DNA from: Bacteroidetes bacterium HGW-Bacteroidetes-5
GTDB lineage: Bacteria > Bacteroidota > Bacteroidia > Bacteroidales > UBA932
DNA length: 64,000 nt
Direction: 5' to 3'
NCBI GenBank assembly: GCA_002842515.1
Contig: PHDC01000001.1
Location: 1,798,001 to 1,862,000, forward strand
In this document: positions 45,623 to 53,631 of the stretch, in pieces
Numbering within the stretch: the first letter of the stretch is position 1
Layout: every line of letters starts with the position of its first letter
Made by a program: the position numbers and the translations under genes
Notes under the pieces: model-generated
What the model saw: the letters and a program-made list of their open reading frames with translations, nothing else
Told to the model about the DNA's origin: nothing
The model's database searches: none

Positions 45623-45658
45623 GGCGGGGTCCTGCCCAACGGGACTTCGCCTTTTTTT
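45623..45658 (+). terminator. Plus-strand terminator-like hairpin between fecR and susC
   Basis: GGCGGGGTCC (45623-45632) pairs with GGACTTCGCC (45642-45651), leaving a two-base internal mismatch, and is followed by seven T residues. It is oriented rightward although both neighbours run leftward, so it would stop antisense transcription. The fecR-susC gap (117 bp) shows no clear -7 box. Confidence 0.45.
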
Positions 45659-45670
45659 CGGTTGCCGTGT

Positions 45671-46915
45671 TTATTGCAAAACAGTAACTATTTTTCCATC
45701 AATTTTAAAATGTATTGTCTCAGTCATCTCAAGCTTACGCAGTACTTCTGAGATATTTTTAGTCCGAGAAATTTTAGCGGTATAGAGCATTGATTCATTT
45801 GTAGTTTCATAAACCACATTCACATCGTACCAGCGAGCCAGTTTCTGCATCACACTCTCAATTGGCTCATCTTCGAATATGAAGAATCCGTTTTTCCAGG
45901 CGATTGCCTCTTCGGTATTTGCCTCAACTACAGTCATCTCATTGTTATCAAAAACCTGTGCCTGTTGTCCGGGCTCAAGTCTTATAACGGCCTCTTCATT
46001 AGTAGTGTTAGCGGCGCCGGAAATGAGCGACACCTCAACACTTCCTTCCAGCAGTGTGGTTTTGAACAACTTTTCATCTGCATAGGCCATAACATTAAAG
46101 TGGGTTCCCAATACCTTTATCTCGGAATTTCCGGCCTTAACTATGAATGGCATTGCTTCATTTTTAGCAACCTCAAAATAGGCCTCCCCTTTTACCTCAA
46201 CCTTACGGGTTTTACCGGCAAACGCTATCGGGAAGCGAAGGGTTGTAGATGCATTCAGCCAGACAATGGTACCATCGGGGAGGGTGACGCAATATTTTCC
46301 TCCGCGTGGAGTAGTGAGAGTATTGTATTGAACAATCTTTTCAAGTGTTGGGGATTCCGAACTTGTGTCGTAAGCCAGAGAGCCGCTGTCTAGTTTTATA
46401 ATTGTAGTGTTTCCTTGTTTGTGAAGTTTCCCCTCTTTGGCATCGTCCAGCACCACTTTGGTTCCATCTGCCAATGTAAGTATGGCTTTGTTTCCACCCG
46501 GTTTTATATCGTTTTTATAGAGTGGTTTCTGTAAAGGCTTGGCAATCTCTACGATCTTGTTTATCTCCTTAGCCGGATTCTCGGGTTCGTTATTAAAAAT
46601 ATAGAGAGTGGCGGTTAATAAGATAATTGCAACAGCAGCGGCAGCGGCAAATCTGGTGAAAAATCCTCCTTTTGCGAAGGATGGCAGATATGTTTTTGCA
46701 GATGTTCTTTTAACAAGAAGCTTGTATAATCTGTCGGAAGCTGCTTCGTCCAATTTATAAGTTTCGGGCAAGGTGTCATAACACTCTTCAACTAACCTCT
46801 TAAGCTCATCATCTTTCAATCCGGCAAGTATCTGCATTAACTCTGTCTCTTCGCTCTCACAAAGAGTTTGTTCGAGATAGCTTCTAAAAAGCAGATGTAA
46901 TCTATCTTTTTTCAT
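45671..46915 (-). CDS. FecR-family anti-sigma factor / sigma regulator
   Basis: A 414-residue membrane protein. The N-terminal cytoplasmic part (KKDRLHLLFRSYLEQTLCESEETELMQIL in pieces) binds sigma. One transmembrane helix lies near residue 100 (FAAAAAVAIILLTATLYIF). The periplasmic part has the FecR domain (TPRGGKYCVTLPDGTIVWLNASTTLRFP in pieces; VKGEAYFEVAKNEAMPFIV) and a C-terminal STN-contact domain. ATG 46915 (MKKDRLHLL) is preferred to an upstream in-frame start at 47014. It relays the transporter's ligand signal to the sigma factor encoded 132 bp upstream. Confidence 0.93.
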   Translation of the reverse strand: MKKDRLHLLFRSYLEQTLCESEETELMQILAGLKDDELKRLVEECYDTLPETYKLDEAASDRLYKLLVKRTSAKTYLPSFAKGGFFTRFAAAAAVAIILLTATLYIFNNEPENPAKEINKIVEIAKPLQKPLYKNDIKPGGNKAILTLADGTKVVLDDAKEGKLHKQGNTTIIKLDSGSLAYDTSSESPTLEKIVQYNTLTTPRGGKYCVTLPDGTIVWLNASTTLRFPIAFAGKTRKVEVKGEAYFEVAKNEAMPFIVKAGNSEIKVLGTHFNVMAYADEKLFKTTLLEGSVEVSLISGAANTTNEEAVIRLEPGQQAQVFDNNEMTVVEANTEEAIAWKNGFFIFEDEPIESVMQKLARWYDVNVVYETTNESMLYTAKISRTKNISEVLRKLEMTETIHFKIDGKIVTVLQ

Positions 46916-47047
46916 AATTACGGGTGATTCTTTGGCACTAAAGACAATTGGCAGAAAAAAAAGTGGGGGTAGGGGAAATAAAATATTTACAAGAAAAGCA
47001 TCAACTCCTTGCAAATTAGAAAAATAATTTTCTAGAAACAGTTATAA

Positions 47048-47647
47048 TCAGTTGTTGAAAAAGATTTGTGCCGCAGCAATAATTGAATACTGAATCTTGT
47101 TATCTACAAATTTCCTTACAGATGTAATGGCACTTTTCATATGCTCTTTAACAGTGTGGATGGAGATATTCATCTTTTTTGCTATCTCCTCCTGTTTAAG
47201 ACCTTCCTGACGGCTAAGTATGTAGACCCTTTTTTGCTGAGGAGGGAGCTTCTGAATTGCTTGTTCCAGAATAGCCTGATAATCATTGAACAATACCGTA
47301 TGTTCTGTTGAGTTGCTGCTGTCGGTGGACTCCCTGGATAAAGATTTAAGAATAAACTTTTCGTTTGCCAATCGTTTAAGATAGTTGTAGGCAACATTTG
47401 TGACAATTGTTCTCAGATATGAATTGAAGAACTCAATTTTACCAAGTTCTGCTTTGTGTTGCCAGACTTTGTAGAACACCTCTTGCGTTATCTCTTCTGA
47501 AACATATTCAGAGTGAGTGATATACATAGACATCGAGTATATTTTGTTCTTGTATTTGTCAAACAGATACTTAAATGATTCTGCATCTCCACCGGCTACT
47601 TCTTGAAGCAGCTCTTTCTCGGTCAGTTTTGATTTATCTGTATGCAT
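47048..47647 (-). CDS. ECF RNA polymerase sigma factor (Bacteroidetes FecI-like)
   Basis: A 199-residue ECF sigma. Region 2 is DAESFKYLFDKYKNKIYSMSMYI; region 4 is KLPPQQKRVYILSRQEGLKQEEIAKKMNIS in pieces, followed by HTVKEHM. Together with FecR and the STN-bearing SusC it forms a cell-surface signalling circuit. ATG 47647 is chosen because a minus-strand TACTTTTG -7 box lies at 47652-47659, downstream of the alternative start at 47668. The very short leader implied is unusual, so the promoter call is tentative. Confidence 0.92.
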   Translation of the reverse strand: MHTDKSKLTEKELLQEVAGGDAESFKYLFDKYKNKIYSMSMYITHSEYVSEEITQEVFYKVWQHKAELGKIEFFNSYLRTIVTNVAYNYLKRLANEKFILKSLSRESTDSSNSTEHTVLFNDYQAILEQAIQKLPPQQKRVYILSRQEGLKQEEIAKKMNISIHTVKEHMKSAITSVRKFVDNKIQYSIIAAAQIFFNN

Positions 47648-47668
47648 AAAGCAAAAGTAGCTATTCAT

Positions 47669-47890
47669 TCCCGTTTCGCCAAATAGGCACGAGGGTACAC
47701 ATTCAGGGGGATATTTGTCTCTAAAATTGTATCTTTAAACTGATGTGAGGCTCATTTGAGAATTTTTACCCGTAAAAACTCGCCCGGTTTGTTGTGTTAG
47801 TGTATCGTGTGGAGATAAAAATTATAAAATGTCCAGTTATTTTGTTAATATACTGGACAAAATTACTATCTTTGCATTAGATTTAGCACA
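47669..47890 (+). promoter_or_regulatory. abiE promoter with 8-bp inverted-repeat operator
   Basis: In the 222-bp divergent gap, TGTCCAGT (47830-47837) and ACTGGACA (47852-47859) form a perfect inverted repeat with a 14-bp spacer. It overlaps a -33-like TTTG (47841-47844) and lies just before the -7 box TATCTTTG (47867-47874). The antitoxin ATG is at 47891. Related AbiEi proteins are known to repress their operon by binding inverted repeats, so this is the likely operator. The rest of the gap is unremarkable. Confidence 0.6.
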
Positions 47891-48616
47891 ATGAAAACAT
47901 CTCAATACATATTATTTACAATTAATAAATTTCCGAGAGGATTTGTTTTCACCTACTTAGATTTTACGACTGAGGTGAATCAAAAGGAAGCGGTAATAAA
48001 AGCATTGAACCGTTTGGTGTCTTCGGGTAAAATAGCCAAACTATCCAAAGGTAAATACTACAAGCCTGAGAATTCAGTATTTGGCAAACTTCAACCCATT
48101 CAATATCAAGTAGTAAAAGACCTGCTGGAAGATAACGGAAAGAATACAGGCTATCTAACAGGTTACAGTATCTACAACAAATTAGCATTAACCACTCAAG
48201 TAAGTAATACAATACAAATCGGCAAAAATCAAGTTCGCCCCAGTTTTAGAAGAGAACGCTATAAAATTGCTTTTGTAAAGCAAAAAAACACCATAACTAA
48301 AGAGAATATTCCATTGCTGCAATTGCTGGATGCCATACGTTATATAAAAAAAATTCCAGATGCAAGTATAAGCGATTCCTGTAGACGTTTTTTAGCTATC
48401 ATAAAAGTCTTTTCTGATAAAGATGTCAACACCTTGATTCGTTTGGCTTTAAAATACCCTCCTTCTACAAGGGCTTTGTTAGGTGCTATTTTAGAGCAAT
48501 TACAACGAACCCACGCCACAGATTCACTTTTAAAATCATTGAATCCAATTTCAAAGTATAAACTCTCTGGTGCATCAAAGGTACTATCCACCACCGAAAA
48601 ATGGAATATTGTATGA
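47891..48616 (+). CDS. AbiEi-type antitoxin (DUF6088-like)
   Basis: A 241-residue protein with an N-terminal winged-helix domain (SQYILFTINKFPRGFVFTYLDF, LVSSGKIAKLSKGKYYKP), followed by the AbiEi-like region (NTGYLTGYSIYNKLALTTQVSNTIQIG in pieces). In type IV AbiE systems this protein represses the operon and opposes the nucleotidyltransferase toxin without binding it. It overlaps the toxin gene by 4 bp (ATGA), the usual coupling. Confidence 0.88.
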   Translation: MKTSQYILFTINKFPRGFVFTYLDFTTEVNQKEAVIKALNRLVSSGKIAKLSKGKYYKPENSVFGKLQPIQYQVVKDLLEDNGKNTGYLTGYSIYNKLALTTQVSNTIQIGKNQVRPSFRRERYKIAFVKQKNTITKENIPLLQLLDAIRYIKKIPDASISDSCRRFLAIIKVFSDKDVNTLIRLALKYPPSTRALLGAILEQLQRTHATDSLLKSLNPISKYKLSGASKVLSTTEKWNIV

Positions 48617-49557
48617 CGTTACATAATGATTTAAAACTATATTCCGATACCTTGAGAGCAGCATCGCAACATCTTGATATTAAATTGGATTTTATTGAGA
48701 AGGATTACTGGATAACTTTGGTATTAAGCCGATTGGCAAAAAGTAAGTATTTTGATGAATCAGTTTTTAAAGGAGGGACTTCGCTTACAAAAGGTTACGA
48801 TTTGATTGAGCGATTTTCAGAAGATGTGGACATTGCCATCATAAGCGACATAGGGAGAACTGGAAATGAAATTAAAACCATCATACGAACAATTGAAAAG
48901 GAGATTACACCGGATTTATCAGAGTTAAAAATAGATGGTGTTACCAGTAAAGGTTCTAGGTTCAGAAAGTCAGTTTTTGAATATGTGAGTATAGAAAAAA
49001 ACAATGAAAACAATAAATTGATTGTCGAGATTAATTCGTTTGCTAATCCCTACCCCTTTCAGAGGCTCAGTATAAAAAGCTTTATATTTGAATTCTTTAT
49101 ACAAACTGGGAATGAAAAGTACATAGAACATTATGACCTTCAATCTTTTGAATTAAATGTGTTAAGCAAAGAGCAAACTTTATTGGAAAAGATGGTTTCA
49201 CTAATTCGGGTTTCATTCGAGGAAAATACAGTTGATAGTATCTCTAAGAAGATTCGCCATTTTTACGATTTATACTTTTTAATGAAAGATCCTGAATGTG
49301 AAAAATTTGTAGCATCAGATTCGTTTAAGACGCAGTTTGATACTATTTTGCAACACGATAAGAAAATGTTTGAAGAGCCCACTGGCTGGCAAACGAAACA
49401 GATTATAGAATCTCCCTTAATCATTGACTTTATGACTATTTGGGACCAAATAAAGGAAAAATATCAAACTGAACTATCCGCTTTAGCCTACAGAACAATT
49501 CCTGATGAAGAGAGCGTTGCAAAGAGTTTTATCCAACTAAAAAACAGGATTAGATGA
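48613..49557 (+). CDS. AbiEii/AbiGii-family nucleotidyltransferase toxin
   Basis: A 314-residue toxin. The nucleotidyltransferase signature is intact: VFKGGTSLTKGYDLIERFSEDVDIAI in pieces, with the GG/S-T motif and the D-x-D metal ligands, followed by a conserved lysine-rich region near ALEKMVSLIRVSF-like sequence (LLEKMVSLIRVS). AbiEii toxins transfer nucleotides to tRNA or other targets and can cause abortive phage infection. ATG 48613 is chosen over ATG 48601 because it gives the coupled 4-bp overlap with the antitoxin gene. Confidence 0.88.
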   Translation: MTLHNDLKLYSDTLRAASQHLDIKLDFIEKDYWITLVLSRLAKSKYFDESVFKGGTSLTKGYDLIERFSEDVDIAIISDIGRTGNEIKTIIRTIEKEITPDLSELKIDGVTSKGSRFRKSVFEYVSIEKNNENNKLIVEINSFANPYPFQRLSIKSFIFEFFIQTGNEKYIEHYDLQSFELNVLSKEQTLLEKMVSLIRVSFEENTVDSISKKIRHFYDLYFLMKDPECEKFVASDSFKTQFDTILQHDKKMFEEPTGWQTKQIIESPLIIDFMTIWDQIKEKYQTELSALAYRTIPDEESVAKSFIQLKNRIR

Positions 49558-49659
49558 AATTCACCGAAAAAAGCTGGAAGTTAGTTAGTTTACCAAGTGG
49601 GCTAAAGTGAACGTTAGTGGCGTTAAATTATGATTAATCGTTACAAAAAATAGAAGAAG

Positions 49660-52335
49660 ATGATAAAAATTCTACAAAGAGTATTTTTAATTGCAGTGAT
49701 GCTAATCTGCACTATTTCAACTATTAAGGCAAGTAGTGTTTCCGGCAAACTTGGTAAGGGTGAGCAATCTGAGGTTTTAAATATAGAGGTTGTTCGGGGC
49801 GTTGTGTTGGACGAAAATGGCCGGGGTGTTGCGGGGGTTGTGGTGTCGGATGGGTTTTGGGTGTGCAAGAGTGATGCGGGTGGGCGATTTTCGTTTGTGC
49901 CGACGGAGCGGGCGAGGTTTGTGTTTATGAGTACGCCGGACGGTTATGAGCAGGTGGGGAGTTTCTTTTACAGGATTGATGGCAAGGGGATTGATGGAAA
50001 AGGGGGTATTGATAGTGTGGATGGTGCAGATGAGTTGGTCTTTAGGGTGGTTAAGAGTGAGGCGAGAGATGCTGAGAGTCCGGCGGTGCGTTCGGAGTTT
50101 TTGCATTTGGGTGATACTGAGGCGAGAATCCATAAGGATTGGGTGGATGTGCTTAAGGAGTATGTTGTCTATAACAGGCCTGCGTTTGTGCTTTTCAATG
50201 GGGATATCTGCTATGAGAATGGGTTGAGGTTTCACGCCCGGGAGCTCACTTCGGGAAATCTGGGGGTGAGAGCTGTTTACACATTGGGGAACCACGATTT
50301 GGTAGATGGTGCCTACGGCGAGGAGTTGTATGAAGAGTTGTTCGGGCCGGTGTGGTACTCATTTAACAGCGGTGGGGTTCACTTTGTTAACATCCCTGTA
50401 CTGCAGGGAGATAGAAAGCCCTCCTATAGTGCAGATGATGTATACGCCTGGCTAAAAAAAGATCTGGATGCAATACCTGTGGGTATGCCGGTTATTTTGA
50501 TGGATCACCATTTTGTAGGTTATGGAGATGATTTCCATTTAAAAGGGGAGAAGGTATCTGTAAATCTTCTGGATTATAATCTCAAGGCCTATCTGTATGC
50601 CCATTATCATATTAATCTATTGGAGAGATCTCCGAGGACGGGTGTAACGACCATTGCAACTATGTCTCCCAATAAGGGTGGGATAGATCACACCCCATCC
50701 TCCTTTAGGCTGATAAAATTTGACCGCAACGGGAATCTGGGTTCGGAGATACGTTACGCATCGCTGAAAGGGCATATCGCAGCTACAATCTACCCGGCAA
50801 ATATTTTGGGAAAGGGATCATCTGCAAAAGACAAATTACCTGCAAATAAGAAATTATCTGCAAACGAGAATGCATCTGCAAAAAACAAATTATCTGCAAA
50901 CGAGAAAGAATCTGCAGATAGTAGTTATGAGCTGATAGCCAATGTCTATGACACACGAACGGAGGTGGCGGAGGTGACGGCTAGGTTTAACGGGGCAGAT
51001 TATCATCTGCAGAAAGTGAGTGAATGGACTTGGCGGGCTACGCTTCCGGGTGGGGAAATGGCTGGCGGGAAAGGTGCTTTGGGGATGGCTTCCGGGAAAG
51101 GTGCATCGGGAAAGATTTCTGGAGATGGCGCTCTGGGGATGGCTGGCGGGGCAGTTGTGACGGCGAAATTTGGCAACGGGATGGTTGTGAAGGGGGTGGC
51201 GAGGGTGCCTGCAGATATTGGGGAGTTCACTCCGCGCAAGGAGGATGCCTTTAGGCCGGCAATCAAGTGGGTGACATCTTTGGGGAGCCATACATTTATG
51301 ACATCGCCTTTGGTAGTGGGAGATTTGGTGGTATCTGCAACTTTTGACGATAATGGGAAGGGTGGGAGTGCGATTCACGCGATGCGCAAAAGTGACGGGT
51401 CGGTTGTTTGGAGGGTGCCTCTGCTCAACTCTGTCAAGAACAATATGGCGCTTTGGGAGGGGACTCTGCTTGCGTGTGATGTGGTTGGAAATTTGTATGC
51501 GATTGAGGCATTATCGGGGAGGGTTATGTGGAGCAAATCTTTGCGGGAGAAGGAGTTGCATCCTGTTTATACTCAGGGGGTGACAGTTCACAACGGGATT
51601 GTTTATGCGGGTCACGGTCATTATCTTACGGCGCTTAAGGTCTCAAACGGAGAGGTTTTGTGGAAGAATACGGCTTGGCGGGGTGGTGTGTGTACCGTGG
51701 CCTCCCCTGTGGTGGAGCCGGAGTCCGGCGTTCTGCTCACAGCGGCATACTGGACCGGGAGGTTTGCACACAATGCCGTTACCGGAGAGCTTTTGTGGGA
51801 GAAAAGGGACGATGATACCAGGATTGCAGATAACTCGCCTGTTTTCTTTAAGGGGAGGTTCTTTTACGCTTCGCCGGGTCATATTATGGAGGTAGATCCT
51901 TTGAGCGGCAAAGAGTTGGTCAAGCACGCGATCAATTATACCATTAACAACAACTCCCGCCCTGTGGTGACCGATAAATTATTTATTGTAGGGACTACAG
52001 ATAAGGGGGTTGCAGCATTTGACCGGGAGAACGGGTACAAAGAGCTCTGGAATTTCAAAACCAATCCGGCTCTAATTTACACTGCGCCATATACCAAAGA
52101 TTTTCAGATGACTGTAGAGAGCGGGGCGTTTTTGGACAGAGTGGCTATTACCGGCGAGGAGGTGATCTATTTTGGTGCAAATGACGGGTATCTGTATAGT
52201 GTGAATGCGCGTAACGGGGTTTTCCGCTGGCGGATAAACCTTGCGGCTCCTGTTTTGGGGAATATTGTGGTTAGTGAAGGGGTTTTGTATGCGTCAGATT
52301 TTGCGGGGAATGTTTGGGCGATTTCTGTGAATTAA
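49660..52335 (+). CDS. Exported metallophosphoesterase fused to a PQQ-type beta-propeller
   Basis: An 891-residue secreted protein. After a signal peptide, residues about 45-110 form a carboxypeptidase-regulatory-like domain (VVRGVVLDENGRGVAGVVVSDG). The calcineurin-like domain follows: LHLGDTEARIH (the His of the usual DxH is not in place), FNGDICYENG, TLGNHDLVDG, LMDHHFVGYG and YAHYHINL. The C-terminal 370 residues are a PQQ-like propeller (AIEALSGRVMWS; YSVNARNGVFRWRINL). Three in-frame repeat tracts interrupt it: IDGKG units (49975-50027), six 18-bp units (50818-50925) and Gly-rich 27-bp units (51055-51153). Much of the coding strand is markedly G-rich. The substrate is unknown. Confidence 0.85.
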   Translation: MIKILQRVFLIAVMLICTISTIKASSVSGKLGKGEQSEVLNIEVVRGVVLDENGRGVAGVVVSDGFWVCKSDAGGRFSFVPTERARFVFMSTPDGYEQVGSFFYRIDGKGIDGKGGIDSVDGADELVFRVVKSEARDAESPAVRSEFLHLGDTEARIHKDWVDVLKEYVVYNRPAFVLFNGDICYENGLRFHARELTSGNLGVRAVYTLGNHDLVDGAYGEELYEELFGPVWYSFNSGGVHFVNIPVLQGDRKPSYSADDVYAWLKKDLDAIPVGMPVILMDHHFVGYGDDFHLKGEKVSVNLLDYNLKAYLYAHYHINLLERSPRTGVTTIATMSPNKGGIDHTPSSFRLIKFDRNGNLGSEIRYASLKGHIAATIYPANILGKGSSAKDKLPANKKLSANENASAKNKLSANEKESADSSYELIANVYDTRTEVAEVTARFNGADYHLQKVSEWTWRATLPGGEMAGGKGALGMASGKGASGKISGDGALGMAGGAVVTAKFGNGMVVKGVARVPADIGEFTPRKEDAFRPAIKWVTSLGSHTFMTSPLVVGDLVVSATFDDNGKGGSAIHAMRKSDGSVVWRVPLLNSVKNNMALWEGTLLACDVVGNLYAIEALSGRVMWSKSLREKELHPVYTQGVTVHNGIVYAGHGHYLTALKVSNGEVLWKNTAWRGGVCTVASPVVEPESGVLLTAAYWTGRFAHNAVTGELLWEKRDDDTRIADNSPVFFKGRFFYASPGHIMEVDPLSGKELVKHAINYTINNNSRPVVTDKLFIVGTTDKGVAAFDRENGYKELWNFKTNPALIYTAPYTKDFQMTVESGAFLDRVAITGEEVIYFGANDGYLYSVNARNGVFRWRINLAAPVLGNIVVSEGVLYASDFAGNVWAISVN
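50818..50925 (+). repeat. In-frame 6 x 18-bp tandem array with ATCTGCA core
   Basis: Six consecutive 18-bp units of the form TTATCTGCAAACGAGAAA encode SSAKDK, LPANKK, LSANEN, ASAKNK, LSANEK and ESADSS. The ATCTGCA word is exact in most units. The tract lies in the linker between the phosphoesterase and the following beta-domain. Confidence 0.85.
51055..51153 (+). repeat. In-frame Gly-rich 27-bp tandem repeat
   Basis: Three and a half units of 9 residues (EMAGGKGAL, GMASGKGAS, GKISGDGAL, GMAGGA). The tract sits between two beta-strands of the phosphoesterase/propeller protein, suggesting a flexible loop expansion. Confidence 0.75.
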
Positions 52336-52404
52336 TATAAGTATGATTATAATAATTGTTATATTAACGTAGAATTATAATCGTAACGATAATAACAAGC
52401 TATG

Positions 52405-52430
52405 AAAATTCGGGGTCTGACCCTAATTTT
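52405..52430. repeat. Hairpin AAAATTCGGGG-TCTGA-CCCTAATTTT
   Basis: A near-perfect inverted repeat between the phosphoesterase gene and prmC. The core GGGGTCTGACCC resembles GGGGTCAGACCCC-type palindromes that in other bacteria accompany REP-associated transposases; that comparison is from memory. It could also serve as a terminator for the upstream gene. Confidence 0.5.
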
Positions 52431-52445
52431 CAATTTTAGGTGGAT

Positions 52446-53417
52446 ATGGTTTATAAAGAGTTTATTGAGAGGGTTGTGGAGATGGGGGGCCATCTTTATG
52501 GGAAGGAGGAGGGGCGGGCGATAGCCGCAAGGCTATTGCAGCACTTTTGCGGGATAAGTGCTTATGAGCATTTGGTGGAGCCTTACGCTGCAATTGCGCC
52601 CGAACATATTGGTGAACTCGAAAGTGCTGCGCAGCAGATTGCTGCCGCCCGCCCACTCCAGTACATCCTTGGTTACCAAGAGTTTCTTGGGCTAAAAATC
52701 TCCGTTGAGGAGGGCGTACTCATCCCCCGCCCCGAGACCGAAGAGCTTGTCAGCTGGGTCCTCAGCCAAATCACCACCCGGAACGGCCAGGCTGCCACCC
52801 TGAGAATTCTTGACGCGGCCTGCGGTTCGGGTTGTATTGCCGCTGCCCTGAAGTGCAATCTGCCGCAGTCACAAATCTTTGCCTGTGACCTGTCGCCCAA
52901 AGCACTTGAAGTAACGGCACGCAACCTATCTTCTTTGCACAATCATTCATCTGCACTTGAAAGTTCATTTGCGTACGAAAGCTCATCTGCACCAAATCAC
53001 TTATCTGCACTTGAGTATTCATCTACGCCCGAAAAATTATCTGCACAAAATGTTTTTAGTTACGATTTGCTAAAATCTCCGGAAGGGTTTCCGGTTGGCG
53101 ACCTTGACATTATTGTGAGCAACCCTCCTTATGTCAAAGAGTCGGAGAGGGCACAAATGAGATCCAATGTGCTTGATTATGAACCCTTAGAGGCGCTTTT
53201 TGTGCCGGAGGAGGACCCTCTGCTCTTCTATCGTGCACTTGAGCGATTGGCATCTGCAACACTAAAACCCACAGGGGCAATCTTTATGGAGGTAAACGAA
53301 AATCTTGCAGTTGAAACGGCCGCGATTTTCGAAGAGGCTGGTTACACAGCAGTCGAGATTAAACGCGATATTTTTGGTAAAGCCAGGATGGTAACTGGCA
53401 GACTTTTGAGTAATTAG
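52446..53417 (+). CDS. prmC: Release factor glutamine methyltransferase with repeat insertion
   Basis: PrmC methylates the GGQ glutamine of peptide release factors. The roughly 323-residue protein has the N-terminal helical domain, LQYILGYQEFLGLKI, VLIPRPETEELVSWVL, the SAM loop LDAACGSGCIAAALK, and the catalytic VSNPPYVKESE. Between strands 3 and 4 of the Rossmann core, where the family has a short loop, six 18-bp units (52947-53054) encode SSALES, SFAYES, SSAPNH, LSALEY, SSTPEK and LSAQNV. The last eight codons and the stop lie inside the 124-bp element H. ATG 52446 is preferred to GTG 52440. Confidence 0.93.
   Translation: MVYKEFIERVVEMGGHLYGKEEGRAIAARLLQHFCGISAYEHLVEPYAAIAPEHIGELESAAQQIAAARPLQYILGYQEFLGLKISVEEGVLIPRPETEELVSWVLSQITTRNGQAATLRILDAACGSGCIAAALKCNLPQSQIFACDLSPKALEVTARNLSSLHNHSSALESSFAYESSSAPNHLSALEYSSTPEKLSAQNVFSYDLLKSPEGFPVGDLDIIVSNPPYVKESERAQMRSNVLDYEPLEALFVPEEDPLLFYRALERLASATLKPTGAIFMEVNENLAVETAAIFEEAGYTAVEIKRDIFGKARMVTGRLLSN
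52947..53054 (+). repeat. In-frame 6 x 18-bp tandem array in prmC with ATCTGCA core
   Basis: Six 18-bp units of the form TCATCTGCACTTGAAAGT. Unit length, copy number (108 bp in total), reading frame and the ATCTGCA core are the same as in the array at 50818-50925 in the neighbouring gene; the other positions differ. Confidence 0.85.
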
Positions 53418-53516
53418 CTGTTTATCTGCAATATAAAAAAGCCACTTATTTAAATTCCTTAAAATGAATTTTTTAAATGCCTTGTAATTAAAAAGTTTCA
53501 CAAAACTCTGCCAGTT
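53393..53516. repeat. Inverted-repeat element, 124-bp class, copy H (encodes the prmC C-terminus)
   Basis: The left end AACTGGCAGACTTTTGAGTAA minus its last base and the right end (on the opposite strand) AACTGGCAGAGTTTTGTGAA are inverted repeats with few mismatches. Length is exactly 124 bp. Near the left end TATCTGCAATATAAAAA matches the reverse complement of the right arms of copies F and G, so H is inverted relative to them. The prmC residues TGRLLSN and the stop are read from the left end. Confidence 0.75.
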
Positions 53517-53529
53517 CAAATTTTTTTTA

Positions 53530-53537
53530 TACATTTG
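53530..53537 (+). promoter_or_regulatory. -7 box of the trpL-trpB transcript
   Basis: TACATTTG matches TAnnTTTG and lies 16 bp before the leader peptide ATG at 53554. It starts 13 bp after the end of element H. No clear -33 motif was seen. Confidence 0.55.
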
Positions 53538-53553
53538 CCCCGAAGAAAAAACG

Positions 53554-53631
53554 ATGATAAAAAACCTTAACATACAACTATGGTGGTGGCACAGTTCGGT
53601 AAGATCTGTGAGCACGGCTATGTTTGGATGA
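53554..53631 (+). CDS. trpL: Trp attenuator leader peptide
   Basis: A 25-codon reading frame with three consecutive TGG codons at 53581-53589 (residues 10-12, context IQLWWWHSS) and a TGA stop at 53629. A promoter-type box lies just upstream, and an intrinsic terminator follows 42 bp after the stop, ahead of trpB. Three Trp in a row in a 25-residue peptide is the hallmark of ribosome-mediated attenuation: with scarce Trp-tRNA the ribosome stalls there and downstream transcription proceeds. Too short for most automatic gene callers. Confidence 0.82.
   Translation: MIKNLNIQLWWWHSSVRSVSTAMFG

Noticed and set aside
46050-46070. CAGTGT word inside fecR as another element end
   Set aside because: No matching inverted partner at 116-124 bp; likely chance.
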